DNA of 13,767 nucleotides from Lutibacter sp. UBA4458. GTDB lineage: Bacteria > Bacteroidota > Bacteroidia > Flavobacteriales > Flavobacteriaceae. The notes under the pieces were generated by a model. The model was not told the origin of the DNA. It saw nothing but the letters and a program-made list of their open reading frames with translations, and did no database searches. A program made the position numbers and the translations under genes. Of the stretch, positions 1-8,043 are shown piece by piece. The stretch spans positions 9,878 through 23,644 of the forward strand of contig DGOU01000192.1 of the NCBI GenBank assembly GCA_002390165.1, in the 5' to 3' direction. Position 1 is the stretch's first letter; the number at the start of each line of letters is the position of its first letter.

Positions 1-252
1 GGTGAAATTGGAGGTCAATTAGAAGCAGAAGCTGCGGAATGGATTAAAAAAACTGGAAATAAAAAACCAGTTATTGGGTTTATTGCCGGGCAAACAGCTC
101 CTAAAGGAAGAACAATGGGACACGCAGGTGCAATAGTTGGTGGTAAAAATGATACTGCTCAAGCAAAAATGGAAATATTAAGACAAAATGGAATTCACGT
201 TGTTGAATCTCCAGCTAAAATTGGAGCAAAAGTAGCTGAAGTTTTAGGTTAA
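1..252 (+). CDS. sucD: Succinyl-CoA synthetase (ADP-forming) alpha subunit, 3' part
   Basis: This is the C-terminal 83 residues of SucD; the 5' part lies before the window. The alpha subunit binds CoA and carries the phosphohistidine of succinyl-CoA synthetase, the TCA-cycle enzyme that interconverts succinyl-CoA and succinate with substrate-level phosphorylation, together with SucB/SucC. Frame 1 is open from the first base to the TAA at 250-252. It contains the family's active-site stretch [13 protein letters not shown], where the histidine (codon 121-123) matches the phosphorylated His of known SucD proteins, preceded by [10 protein letters not shown]. The C-terminal [13 protein letters not shown] is also typical. 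The gene is followed at once by a strong terminator, so it is probably the last gene of its transcript. The full-length family is about 290 residues, so roughly 200 are missing here because of the window edge, not truncation. Confidence 0.95.
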   Translation, partial: GEIGGQLEAEAAEWIKKTGNKKPVIGFIAGQTAPKGRTMGHAGAIVGGKNDTAQAKMEILRQNGIHVVESPAKIGAKVAEVLG

Positions 253-271
253 TCTTAATTTTTAATAAAAT

Positions 272-302
272 AGAAGCTTCCTTTTAAAAGGAAGCTTTTT
301 TT
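272..302 (+). terminator. Rho-independent terminator after sucD
   Basis: A perfect 24-nt palindrome at 274-297 (arms AAGCTTCCTT / AAGGAAGCTT around a TTAA centre) is followed by a T run at 296-302. It lies 20 nt past the sucD stop. The hairpin ends just before the fabG promoter region and separates the two transcripts. The sequence is symmetric, but the T run favours plus-strand termination. Confidence 0.88.
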
Positions 303-314
303 GTATCTAATTTG

Positions 315-322
315 TATATTTG
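315..322 (+). promoter_or_regulatory. Putative Bacteroidota -7 box upstream of fabG
   Basis: TATATTTG matches the TAnnTTTG -7 consensus of Bacteroidota sigma-ABfr promoters exactly and sits 20 nt before the fabG ATG. This would give a leader of about 10-15 nt. No well-placed TTG -33 element is seen at the usual 17-23 nt spacing, because that stretch is occupied by the sucD terminator. The call therefore rests on the -7 match and position only. Confidence 0.4.
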
Positions 323-342
323 AATCTACAAAAATCAATTAA

Positions 343-1089
343 ATGAAATTACTAGAAAATAAAAATACCTTAATTACTGGAGCAACTAGAGGTATTGGAA
401 AAGGAATTGCTTTAGAATTTGCCAAACAAGGTTCTAATATTGCTTTTACCTTTAACGCATCTGTAGATGCAGCTTTAGAACTTGAAAAAGAATTAGAAAC
501 TTATGGTATTAAAGCAAAAGGTTACCAATCAAACGCAGCAAATTTTGATGCGGCTCAAAAATTAGCAAAAAATGTTTTGGCTGAATTTGGTTCTATTGAC
601 GTATTAATTAATAATGCTGGAATAACAAAAGATAATTTATTAATGCGTATTTCAGAAGATGATTTTGATAAGGTGATTGAAGTTAATCTTAAATCGGTTT
701 TTAATCTTACCAAAGCAGTAATTAGACCAATGATGAAACAACGAAAAGGTTCTATTATAAATATGAGCTCTGTTGTTGGTTTAAAAGGAAATGCTGGTCA
801 GGCAAACTATGCGGCTTCTAAAGCAGGAATAATAGGGTTTTCAAAATCTGTAGCTTTAGAGTTGGGTTCAAGAAACATTAGAAGTAATGTTATTGCTCCT
901 GGATTTATTGAAACAGAAATGACCGCCAAATTACCTGAAGAAACTGTAAAAGAATGGAGAAACGCTATTCCTTTAAAAAGAGGTGGTACACCTGAAGATA
1001 TAGCTAATGCTTGTGTGTTTTTAGCTTCAGATATGAGCGCTTACATTACAGGTCAGACCTTAAGTGTAGATGGTGGCATGCATACCTAA
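343..1089 (+). CDS. fabG: 3-oxoacyl-ACP reductase FabG (SDR family)
   Basis: This 248-residue classical short-chain dehydrogenase reduces 3-oxoacyl-ACP to 3-hydroxyacyl-ACP with NADPH in the cytoplasmic fatty-acid elongation cycle. The Rossmann cofactor motif TGATRGIG is at residues 12-19 and NNAG at 90-93. The catalytic tetrad is Asn115, Ser143, Tyr156 and Lys160, in the context SSVVGLKGNAGQANYAASK, which is very close to known FabG. The C-terminus SVDGGMHT is also FabG-like. Length is normal for the family. The ATG at 343 has an A-rich upstream stretch and no clear Shine-Dalgarno sequence, as usual in this phylum. The next gene starts 12 nt after the stop, so the two are probably co-transcribed. 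Many SDRs resemble FabG and no other fab gene is in view, so an acetoacetyl-CoA reductase or other SDR role cannot be fully excluded. Confidence 0.88.
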   Translation: MKLLENKNTLITGATRGIGKGIALEFAKQGSNIAFTFNASVDAALELEKELETYGIKAKGYQSNAANFDAAQKLAKNVLAEFGSIDVLINNAGITKDNLLMRISEDDFDKVIEVNLKSVFNLTKAVIRPMMKQRKGSIINMSSVVGLKGNAGQANYAASKAGIIGFSKSVALELGSRNIRSNVIAPGFIETEMTAKLPEETVKEWRNAIPLKRGGTPEDIANACVFLASDMSAYITGQTLSVDGGMHT

Positions 1090-1101
1090 AATTTATTTAT
1101 T

Positions 1102-3126
1102 TTGAATTTAACTACAGTTTTATTACTAATTATGGCAATTTTTATTGCTTTAATTATAACTGTATTTCAATATTTTTATAAAACTGAAAGAGAAGGTAAA
1201 CTGAAATATGTACTTTCTCTTTTTCGTTTTTTAAGTATTTTTTTTATAGTACTACTTTTTATAAACCCTTCTATTAAAAAAACAAGCTATAAAAATGTTA
1301 AACCAAAATTATTTGTAGCTGTAGATAATTCTCAATCTATAAAATTTAATAAAAACGATTCCATAGTTAATCGTTTAATTAAGCAAATTCAATATAATAA
1401 AGATTTAAATAAAAAATTTGATACTCACTATTATAGTTTTGGAAAAGACATTAAAGTGTTAGATAGTTTAAATTTTAATGAAACCGCCTCCAATTTTACG
1501 CTTCCATTAGAAACTTTCTCTGAAATTTCTCCAGTTACTAAATCTCCAATAATTTTAATTTCTGACGGAAATCAAACTACTGGGACTTTAGATTATACAA
1601 ATTATAAAAATGAAATTTACCCAGTAATTGTAGGAGATACAAGTACTTTTGATGATATTAAAATTAGTACTATTAATATAAATAAAACTACTAATCTTAA
1701 TAATAATTTTCCAGTAGAAATATTTATTAATTACGATGGTAAGTTTCCAGTAACTAAAAAGTTATCTGTTTATAATGGTAAGGAATTAGTATATTCTAAA
1801 AAAATAAATTTATCAAGATTAAATAACAGTGAAAATACATTGCTTTATTTAAAAGCGGATAAAAAAGGAAAACAATATTTTAGAGCAACTATAGAAGCTT
1901 TAAAAAATGAAAAAAACAGGAGTAATAATTCTATTTATTTTAGTGTTAACGTGATAGAAAAAATTACTAAAATAGCTATAATTTCTACTATAAATCATCC
2001 AGATATAGGAGCATTAAAAAATGCTATCGAAAGTAATAAACAGTTTAAAGTTGATTTAATTAATAATTTAGATAAAGATATTAAATATGTTGATTATCAA
2101 TTATATATATTATATCAACCTGATGTAAAGTTAAAAAATATATTTAATCAAATTAATAGTTTACATAAAAATTATTTAATAATTTCTGGTTTGCATACCA
2201 ATTGGAATTATTTGAATAAATTCCAAAACTATTTCAAAAAAAACAGCCTTCAAAAAAGTGAAAAATATGAAGGAGAATTAAATGATAACTATAGTAAGTT
2301 TGTTATTAAAAATATTAATTTTTCTGATTTTCCACCGTTAATAACAAGTTTTGGAGATTTTAGTTTTAATATATCTTATGAAGTTTTATTATTTAAAAGT
2401 ATAAATGGAATAAACACTAAACAACCTTTGTTAACAACATTAAGAACTAACAATCAAAAAATTGCATTATTAGATGGAGAAAATATTTGGAAATGGAGAA
2501 TGCAAAGTTTTTCTAAAAATAAATCATTTTTAAATTTTGATAATTTTATTACCAGTTTAATACAATATTTATCAGCTTACAAGAGTAAAAAGAGGATAAA
2601 AGTTAATGCTAAATCTATTTATAATTCTAATGAAGTAATTAAAATATCGGCAAGTTATTTTAATGAAAACTCTGAATTAGATACTCGAAAAGGACTTTGG
2701 TTAGCCATCTTTAATAAACACAATAAAAGTATAAAAAAGAGTCCATTCACTGTGGATAAAAACCAATATAAAGTTTTTGTATCTAACTTAAAATCAGGTT
2801 TATATAAATATAGTATTAGTGATAAAAATAATAGAGTTTATTACCAAAATAGCTTTAAAATTACGGACTTTAATATGGAAAAGCAGTTTCAAAATTCTAA
2901 CTCAAAATATCTATTAACCTTAGCGAAAGGCACTCATGGGAAATTAGTTTATCCGAATAATTTAAGTAGTTTAATTAAAAAATTGGTTGCTAATCCTAAT
3001 TATCAAACTGTTCAAAATAAGGTAAAAACAACCGTTTCTTTAATAAATATTAATTGGCTTTTATTTTTGATTGTTTTCTTTTTAAGCTCCGAATGGCTGA
3101 TTAGAAAATATATTGGAAAAATGTAA
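1102..3126 (+). CDS. Membrane-anchored von Willebrand factor A-like protein
   Basis: A 674-residue protein of unknown function. Two hydrophobic helices lie at about residues 5-24 and 37-55, and one at the C-terminus, about 650-665, followed by a basic end. Between them is a large, probably periplasmic, region. It opens with a VWA-like fold: LFVAVDNSQSI at 70-80 contains the DxSxS metal-site (MIDAS) signature (D75, S77, S79), and PIILISDGNQTT at 149-160 is the second typical strand and loop. The remainder (about 170-640) looks beta-rich and matches nothing I recognise. The layout resembles Bat/aerotolerance-type VWA membrane proteins and a flavobacterial family often labelled only 'VWA domain-containing'. 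The preferred start is TTG 1102, because it completes the first membrane helix; an ATG at 1132 would give 664 residues with a shortened helix. Close spacing to fabG suggests one operon. The gene looks more AT-rich and lysine/asparagine-rich than fabG. Confidence 0.8.
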   Translation: MNLTTVLLLIMAIFIALIITVFQYFYKTEREGKLKYVLSLFRFLSIFFIVLLFINPSIKKTSYKNVKPKLFVAVDNSQSIKFNKNDSIVNRLIKQIQYNKDLNKKFDTHYYSFGKDIKVLDSLNFNETASNFTLPLETFSEISPVTKSPIILISDGNQTTGTLDYTNYKNEIYPVIVGDTSTFDDIKISTININKTTNLNNNFPVEIFINYDGKFPVTKKLSVYNGKELVYSKKINLSRLNNSENTLLYLKADKKGKQYFRATIEALKNEKNRSNNSIYFSVNVIEKITKIAIISTINHPDIGALKNAIESNKQFKVDLINNLDKDIKYVDYQLYILYQPDVKLKNIFNQINSLHKNYLIISGLHTNWNYLNKFQNYFKKNSLQKSEKYEGELNDNYSKFVIKNINFSDFPPLITSFGDFSFNISYEVLLFKSINGINTKQPLLTTLRTNNQKIALLDGENIWKWRMQSFSKNKSFLNFDNFITSLIQYLSAYKSKKRIKVNAKSIYNSNEVIKISASYFNENSELDTRKGLWLAIFNKHNKSIKKSPFTVDKNQYKVFVSNLKSGLYKYSISDKNNRVYYQNSFKITDFNMEKQFQNSNSKYLLTLAKGTHGKLVYPNNLSSLIKKLVANPNYQTVQNKVKTTVSLININWLLFLIVFFLSSEWLIRKYIGKM

Positions 3127-3233
3127 CCAACTTTAAAATATTATACTTTTAATTTTGTTTAAATTATAAATTAAATTGATAATTAAATTAAAAAAAACAA
3201 TTAAATCTATATATAAATTATGTTAAAAGATTT

Positions 3234-3241
3234 CATATTTG
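3234..3241 (+). promoter_or_regulatory. Possible -7 box for the metal efflux operon
   Basis: CATATTTG matches TAnnTTTG at seven of eight positions and ends 9 nt before the ATG at 3251, so the transcript would have a leader of only a few bases. No TTG -33 element is seen at usual spacing. Upstream, in the 124-nt AT-rich gap after the VWA gene, AATTAAATT occurs twice (3169-3177 and 3181-3189) exactly 12 nt apart. This could be an operator, but it could equally be chance in such AT-rich sequence. Confidence 0.35.
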
Positions 3242-3250
3242 TACTATCCA

Positions 3251-3631
3251 ATGAAAAAAGCATTAGTAGTCATATTATCTTTTATCCTTTTATTTCAAAG
3301 TTTAAACTTTAAAATAACGGATGTTTTAATGATTTCTAATCTTGTGGAGCATATTAAAGATCATTTTAAGAAAGGAGATAGTGTTGCTGAGTTTATTGCA
3401 TTGCACTATGGTAATAAATATGGAAGTCATAAGGATAAAGATAAAGAACATCAAAAGTTACCATTTCATAGTGATACAAACTCTCTTTATAAAATAAATT
3501 TTTTAGATTTTTCAGATAAAACAACTAATATCTCAACAGAGTATCCGTCAGAAAGTAAACATTTTATTTATGTAGAAACGTTTCAGAATCTTTTAGAACA
3601 CTCTATTTTTCAACCTCCTAAAATAGCATAA
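3251..3631 (+). CDS. Small His-rich exported or membrane protein of the metal efflux cluster
   Basis: A 126-residue protein without a recognised domain. The N-terminus MKKALVVILSFILLF (residues 1-15) is a hydrophobic signal peptide or membrane anchor. The rest is hydrophilic and contains eight histidines (34, 38, 52, 60, 67, 73, 104, 117), several close to acidic residues (HIKDHF, SHKDKDKEHQ), and ends in FQPPKIA. The ATG at 3251 is preferred over an in-frame TTG at 3239, because the latter would add MYYP before a clean MKK signal start and would overlap the probable -7 box. It lies 77 nt before the RND pump gene on the same strand. From memory, similar short proteins with an HYG...KLPFH region and a C-terminal QPPK-like end precede CzcA/CusA genes in other flavobacteria. 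A periplasmic metal-binding or sensing role is inferred from histidine content and position only. Confidence 0.72.
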   Translation: MKKALVVILSFILLFQSLNFKITDVLMISNLVEHIKDHFKKGDSVAEFIALHYGNKYGSHKDKDKEHQKLPFHSDTNSLYKINFLDFSDKTTNISTEYPSESKHFIYVETFQNLLEHSIFQPPKIA

Positions 3632-3708
3632 TTAATTTCGTTTTTAAACAAGGTAATCTACTAATGTTTAATGGATTATCACTACATTGAATAACTAAAT
3701 AATTAATT

Positions 3709-6700
3709 ATGTTACAAAAAATTATTAAGCTAAGTATTAGCAATAAACTCATTATTTTATTAATTACTGCTGCTATTTTTGGTTTTGGCTTATTCTCATT
3801 AACTCAAATACCAATTGGAGCTGTTCCAGATGTTACAAATAATCAAGTACAAGTTATAACAACATCAAGAAATTTATCAACACAAGACGTTGAACAATTT
3901 ATTACTTATCCAGTTGAATTAGAAATGGCTAATCTGCCTGGAGTAAAAGAAATTAGATCAATTTCAAAATTTGGTTTATCAGTTGTAACCATTGTTTTTG
4001 AGGATAATTTAGGAACTTATTTACCTCGTCAATTAATTGCAGAAAAAATAAAATCCGCTTCAGAAAAAATTCCTCAAGGTTTTGGCACACCCCAAATGGG
4101 ACCAATTACAACAGGATTAGGAGAAATATATCAATATATTTTAGACACAAAACCTGAATATAAAGATAAATACTCGGCTATGGAACTTCGAACTATCCAA
4201 GATTGGATAGTTAGACGTCAACTTTCAGGTATTCCTGGAGTGGTTGAAGTAAATACTTGGGGTGGTTATTTAAAACAATATGAAGTTGCTTTAAATCCTG
4301 AGAAGTTAAAATCTATGAATATTACCCATACTCAAATTTTAGATGCTATTCAAAAAAATAATAGTGTAGCAGGAGGTGGTTATATTGAAAAAACTAATGA
4401 AAGTTATTTTGTTAGAGGGGAAGGCTTGATTAAATCCTTAGACGATATTAAAAATATTGTTGTAAAAAATATTGAAGGTGTCCCAGTTTTAATAAAAGAC
4501 CTAGCAGATGTAAATTATGGTTATGCAAATCGATTTGGAGCAATAACGGGTAATGGAGAAGGTGAAAAGGTGTTAGGACAAGTGATGATGCTTAAAGATG
4601 GAGATTCTAATAAGGTAATTAAAGCGGTTAAAACGCGTATTGCTGAAATTCAAAAAACACTTCCTAAAGGTGTTTACATTAATGGATTTTTAGAACGAAG
4701 TGAGCTAATAGGTAAAACCACATTTACTATAGCTGAAAATTTAATTTTAGGTATTATAATAGTAATTTTTGTAGTTATTTTATTACTAGGAAGTTTTAGA
4801 TCAGGTTTAGTTGTTGCATCTGTAATTCCACTAGCATTATTATTCACATTATCTATGATGTATGTTTTTGGAGTGGATGCTAATTTAATGAGTTTGGGAG
4901 CTATAGATTTTGGTATTATTATAGATGGAGCGGTTATAATTGTAGAATACATTGCTTATAAAATAACAAGTAATAGAAAGGAATTAATGCTGCTTTCAAA
5001 AAGTGACAGACAAAATAGTATTGATAAAATTACTTATGAAAGTAGTTCTAAAATGATGACTTCTGCTGTTTTCGGGCAGTTAATAATTTTAATTGTTTTT
5101 ATTCCAATACTATCGCTAAGTGGTGTAGAAGGAAAAATGTTTAAACCAATGGCAATGGCGTTTAGTTTTGCTTTAATTGGAGCAATTTTTTTATGTTTTA
5201 CTTACGTGCCAGTTATTTCTTCCATATTTTTAAAACCAGAAAAAGTTACAAAAGATAATGTTTCCAAAAAATTAATGGCTTTTTTCTATAAATTATATGA
5301 ACCTGTAATTAAATGGGCATTACATCACAAAAAAATAGTAATAGGTTCTTCAATAGTTTTATTAATTTTCACAGCAATATTGTTTAGTAGAATGGGAGGT
5401 GAGTTTATACCAACACTTGATGAAGGCGATTTTGTAATTCAACCTGTATTAAAAACAGGAACTTCATTATCCAAAACCACAGAGATAACTACAAAAATTG
5501 AACAAATTTTACTAAATAATTTTCCTGAAGTAGCTCAAGTAGTTTCACGAATTGGAGCGGCAGAAGTTCCTACAGATCCAATGTCAATGGAAGAAAGTGA
5601 TATTATAGTCAAATTAAAACCTAAAAAAGAATGGGTTTCTGCAGAATCCAAAGATGAATTAGCGGATTTATTTAAGGAAAAATTAGCAATTATTCCTGGT
5701 ATTGAATTAGAATTTACCCAACCAATTGAAATGCGTTTTAACGAGTTAATTACTGGAGTTAGAGCAGATGTTGCCGTTAAAATTTTTGGTGATGATTTAA
5801 AAATATTAGCTAGTAAAGCCAATGAAATTAAAAATAAAATCTCTAATGTTGACGGTGCCTCGGATATTATCGTTGAAAAAGTTGTTGGATTACCTCAAAT
5901 GACGGTTACTTACAACAGAAAAAAAGTAGCTAGATATGGATTAAATATAGAAGCATTAAATCAGGTGGTTTCTATGGCTTTTGCAGGTCATACTTTAGGA
6001 AATGTGTTTGAAGGAGAACGAAGATTTGATTTAGTAGTTAGGTTTCAATCTAAATTTCGGAAAAATATAGAAAATTTAAAAAATTTATATGTAGATACTC
6101 CTTTTGGGAACAAAGTTCCATTGCGCGAGTTGGCAAATATAGAATATACAAAAGGTCCAGCAAAAATATCTAGAGATAATACCAAAAGACGTATTGTTGT
6201 TGGTATTAACGTTAGAAATAGAGATATGGAATCTGTAGTAGATGATGTTAAACATATAATTGAAACACAAGTAAAGTTACCAGTTGGTTATACGGTTTCT
6301 TATGGTGGACAATTCGAAAATTTAAATAGTGCCAAAGCACGTTTAAAATTAGCTGTACCAATTGCGTTATTTTTAATATTTATTTTATTGCACTTTGCAT
6401 TTAATTCTATAAAAGAAGCCTTAATGATTTACTCAGCAATTCCACTTTCTGCTGTTGGAGGCGTTTTACTTTTATATTTAAGAGGTTTACCTTTCAGTAT
6501 TTCTGCAGGGGTAGGATTTATTGCATTGTTTGGTATTGCGGTATTAAATGGAATTGTACTTATTGAGCATTTAAAATCATTAAAAAAACATGGAATGGAC
6601 GATGTTAATGAACGAATATTAAAAGGAACCAAAGAACGTTTGCGTCCAGTTATTTTAACTGCAGCAGCAGCAGCATTAGGGTTTTTACCAATGGCTATTT

Positions 6701-8040
6701 CAACAAATGCAGGTGCAGAAGTACAACGTCCATTAGCTACAGTAGTTATAGGTGGGCTTATTACAGCAACGGTTTTAACTATGGTAGTGTTGCCAGTTTT
6801 ATATGCAATTTTTGATACTAAAAAGTTTACAGTGAAAAAAAGAAAAAAAAGAGGAACATCTACTTTAATAGTGCTGTTATTGTTAATACCAGTTGTTAGT
6901 TTTTCGCAACAAAAAACGATATCGTTAAATGAAGCTATTTCATTAGCAATTGAAAATAATAAACAATTAAATATTAAAAATTTAGAGTATAAAAAAAGTT
7001 CTAAATTAATTAATAGTGCTTTTAATATTGCAAAAACTAAAGTGTATTACGAGAAAGATAGAACTAATTTAGGAACAGATGGTAAACCATTTGAAACTTA
7101 TGGTATAGATCAGATTATTGAATTTCCAACAATTTATTTTGCTAGAAAAAAAGCAAATAAAATTACAGTAAACTTAACTGAACTATCTTACGAAATGGCT
7201 AAAAACGATTTAATAAAAAATGTATCAAAATCGTATTATAAAATAGTTTACCTACATAAAAAACTAAATCATTTAATTTATATAGATAGTTTGTATCAAA
7301 ATTTTTCTAAAGCAGCTAAAAGAAAATATGAGCTTGGTGAAACAAATTATTTAGAAATGATTACTTCACAATCTAAATACAAGCAATATTCCTCAAAATT
7401 AAGCCAGCTTAAAAATGATATTACTATTGCATATCAAGAGTTGAATATATTGCTTCAAACGGATGAAAGTTATAAAATATCCACAGAAAAATTACTAAAA
7501 CTTCCTGTAAAAAAAGTCAATGTAAAAACACATTTAGTAAATAGGTACTATACGCAAAATAGTAAATTATTTAAAGCTAAAAAGGAAATGGAAACTCAAG
7601 TTTTATTGCCCGATTTACATTTTAATTATTTTAATAGTAAAGATTTAATTGCCAATAATTCTGTAAATAGTTTTCAAGCAGGAATTTCAATTCCATTGTT
7701 TTTTGCTGAAAAATCATCAAAAATTTCAGCAGCAAAAATAGATAGTGATATTGCAGAGGAACTTGCTTTTGATGCTAAATCAAAATTAAAATATAAATAT
7801 TTGAATTTATTGGAAGAACTTAAAAAAAATGAGTCTCAATTAAAATACTTTGAAGAAAATGGTAATTTTTTAGCAAAAGAAATTTTAAAAACAGCAACGG
7901 CAAGTTATAAAAATGGACAAATTGATTTTTATCAATTTATTCAAAGTATTGAAACTGCTAATCAAATAAATATCAGTTATTTAATTAATTTAAATTCTTT
8001 TAATCAAATAGCTTTAGAAATAAACTATTTAAACTTATAA
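3709..8040 (+). CDS. czcA: CzcA/CusA-family heavy-metal RND pump fused to TolC-like outer-membrane factor
   Basis: A 1443-residue fusion. Residues 1 to about 1040 form a complete HME-type RND proton/metal antiporter. The N-terminus has TM1 then TQIPIGAVPDVTNNQVQV. TM4 carries DFGIIIDGAVIIVEY (D400, D406), the proton-relay signature of this subfamily. The periplasmic region includes MRFNELITGVR (675-685), seen in divalent-cation pumps of the CzcA/ZneA type. The last helices end near 1036. After a basic cytoplasmic linker (VKKRKKRG) comes a hydrophobic segment, 1052-1063, ending SFS|QQ. An outer-membrane efflux protein domain follows at about 1070-1443 (ISLNEAISLAIENN at its start, then coiled-coil helices). 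A usual CzcA is about 1040 residues and a CzcC-type channel about 410, so both are present nearly whole, the channel slightly short. The reading frame is continuous. The adaptor gene follows after 3 nt. Expected function: export of divalent metals across both membranes; exact metal unknown. Confidence 0.93.
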   Translation: MLQKIIKLSISNKLIILLITAAIFGFGLFSLTQIPIGAVPDVTNNQVQVITTSRNLSTQDVEQFITYPVELEMANLPGVKEIRSISKFGLSVVTIVFEDNLGTYLPRQLIAEKIKSASEKIPQGFGTPQMGPITTGLGEIYQYILDTKPEYKDKYSAMELRTIQDWIVRRQLSGIPGVVEVNTWGGYLKQYEVALNPEKLKSMNITHTQILDAIQKNNSVAGGGYIEKTNESYFVRGEGLIKSLDDIKNIVVKNIEGVPVLIKDLADVNYGYANRFGAITGNGEGEKVLGQVMMLKDGDSNKVIKAVKTRIAEIQKTLPKGVYINGFLERSELIGKTTFTIAENLILGIIIVIFVVILLLGSFRSGLVVASVIPLALLFTLSMMYVFGVDANLMSLGAIDFGIIIDGAVIIVEYIAYKITSNRKELMLLSKSDRQNSIDKITYESSSKMMTSAVFGQLIILIVFIPILSLSGVEGKMFKPMAMAFSFALIGAIFLCFTYVPVISSIFLKPEKVTKDNVSKKLMAFFYKLYEPVIKWALHHKKIVIGSSIVLLIFTAILFSRMGGEFIPTLDEGDFVIQPVLKTGTSLSKTTEITTKIEQILLNNFPEVAQVVSRIGAAEVPTDPMSMEESDIIVKLKPKKEWVSAESKDELADLFKEKLAIIPGIELEFTQPIEMRFNELITGVRADVAVKIFGDDLKILASKANEIKNKISNVDGASDIIVEKVVGLPQMTVTYNRKKVARYGLNIEALNQVVSMAFAGHTLGNVFEGERRFDLVVRFQSKFRKNIENLKNLYVDTPFGNKVPLRELANIEYTKGPAKISRDNTKRRIVVGINVRNRDMESVVDDVKHIIETQVKLPVGYTVSYGGQFENLNSAKARLKLAVPIALFLIFILLHFAFNSIKEALMIYSAIPLSAVGGVLLLYLRGLPFSISAGVGFIALFGIAVLNGIVLIEHLKSLKKHGMDDVNERILKGTKERLRPVILTAAAAALGFLPMAISTNAGAEVQRPLATVVIGGLITATVLTMVVLPVLYAIFDTKKFTVKKRKKRGTSTLIVLLLLIPVVSFSQQKTISLNEAISLAIENNKQLNIKNLEYKKSSKLINSAFNIAKTKVYYEKDRTNLGTDGKPFETYGIDQIIEFPTIYFARKKANKITVNLTELSYEMAKNDLIKNVSKSYYKIVYLHKKLNHLIYIDSLYQNFSKAAKRKYELGETNYLEMITSQSKYKQYSSKLSQLKNDITIAYQELNILLQTDESYKISTEKLLKLPVKKVNVKTHLVNRYYTQNSKLFKAKKEMETQVLLPDLHFNYFNSKDLIANNSVNSFQAGISIPLFFAEKSSKISAAKIDSDIAEELAFDAKSKLKYKYLNLLEELKKNESQLKYFEENGNFLAKEILKTATASYKNGQIDFYQFIQSIETANQINISYLINLNSFNQIALEINYLNL
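6832..6906 (+). other. Internal signal-peptide-like joint between pump and channel domains
   Basis: Within the fusion gene, codons 1042-1066 read as a basic stretch (VKKRKKRG), a leucine-rich hydrophobic core (LIVLLLLIPVV) and SFS before QQ, the pattern of a Sec signal peptide with a cleavage site after Ser1066. Codon 1042 is GTG (6832-6834), a possible internal start. It is followed by A7 (6835-6841), G and A8 (6843-6850). The pump's C-terminus should be cytoplasmic and the channel domain must cross the inner membrane, so the segment acts either as a thirteenth membrane helix or as a cleaved signal. Confidence 0.7.
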
Positions 8041-8043
8041 ATC

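Noticed and set aside
3169..3189. Paired AATTAAATT with 12-nt spacing as an operator or repeat element
   Set aside because: Direct repeats of this kind are expected by chance in a gap that is almost entirely A and T; kept only as a remark, not as a called feature.
3239..3250. TTG start four codons upstream of the small His-rich protein
   Set aside because: It overlaps the likely -7 box and would spoil a standard MKK signal-peptide start.
4674..4952. Open frame on the minus strand inside the pump gene
   Set aside because: It lies opposite a strongly conserved part of CzcA including the TM4 motif, has low-complexity Ile/Lys/Asn/Thr composition and no recognisable features; an antisense shadow.
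5535..5822. Open frame on the minus strand inside the pump gene
   Set aside because: Antisense to the CzcA porter domain, with no family resemblance or start signal; it results from low stop frequency in the opposite frame.
6429..6632. Short minus-strand frames at 6085-6270 and 6429-6632
   Set aside because: Both are antisense to conserved CzcA sequence and encode no recognisable protein.
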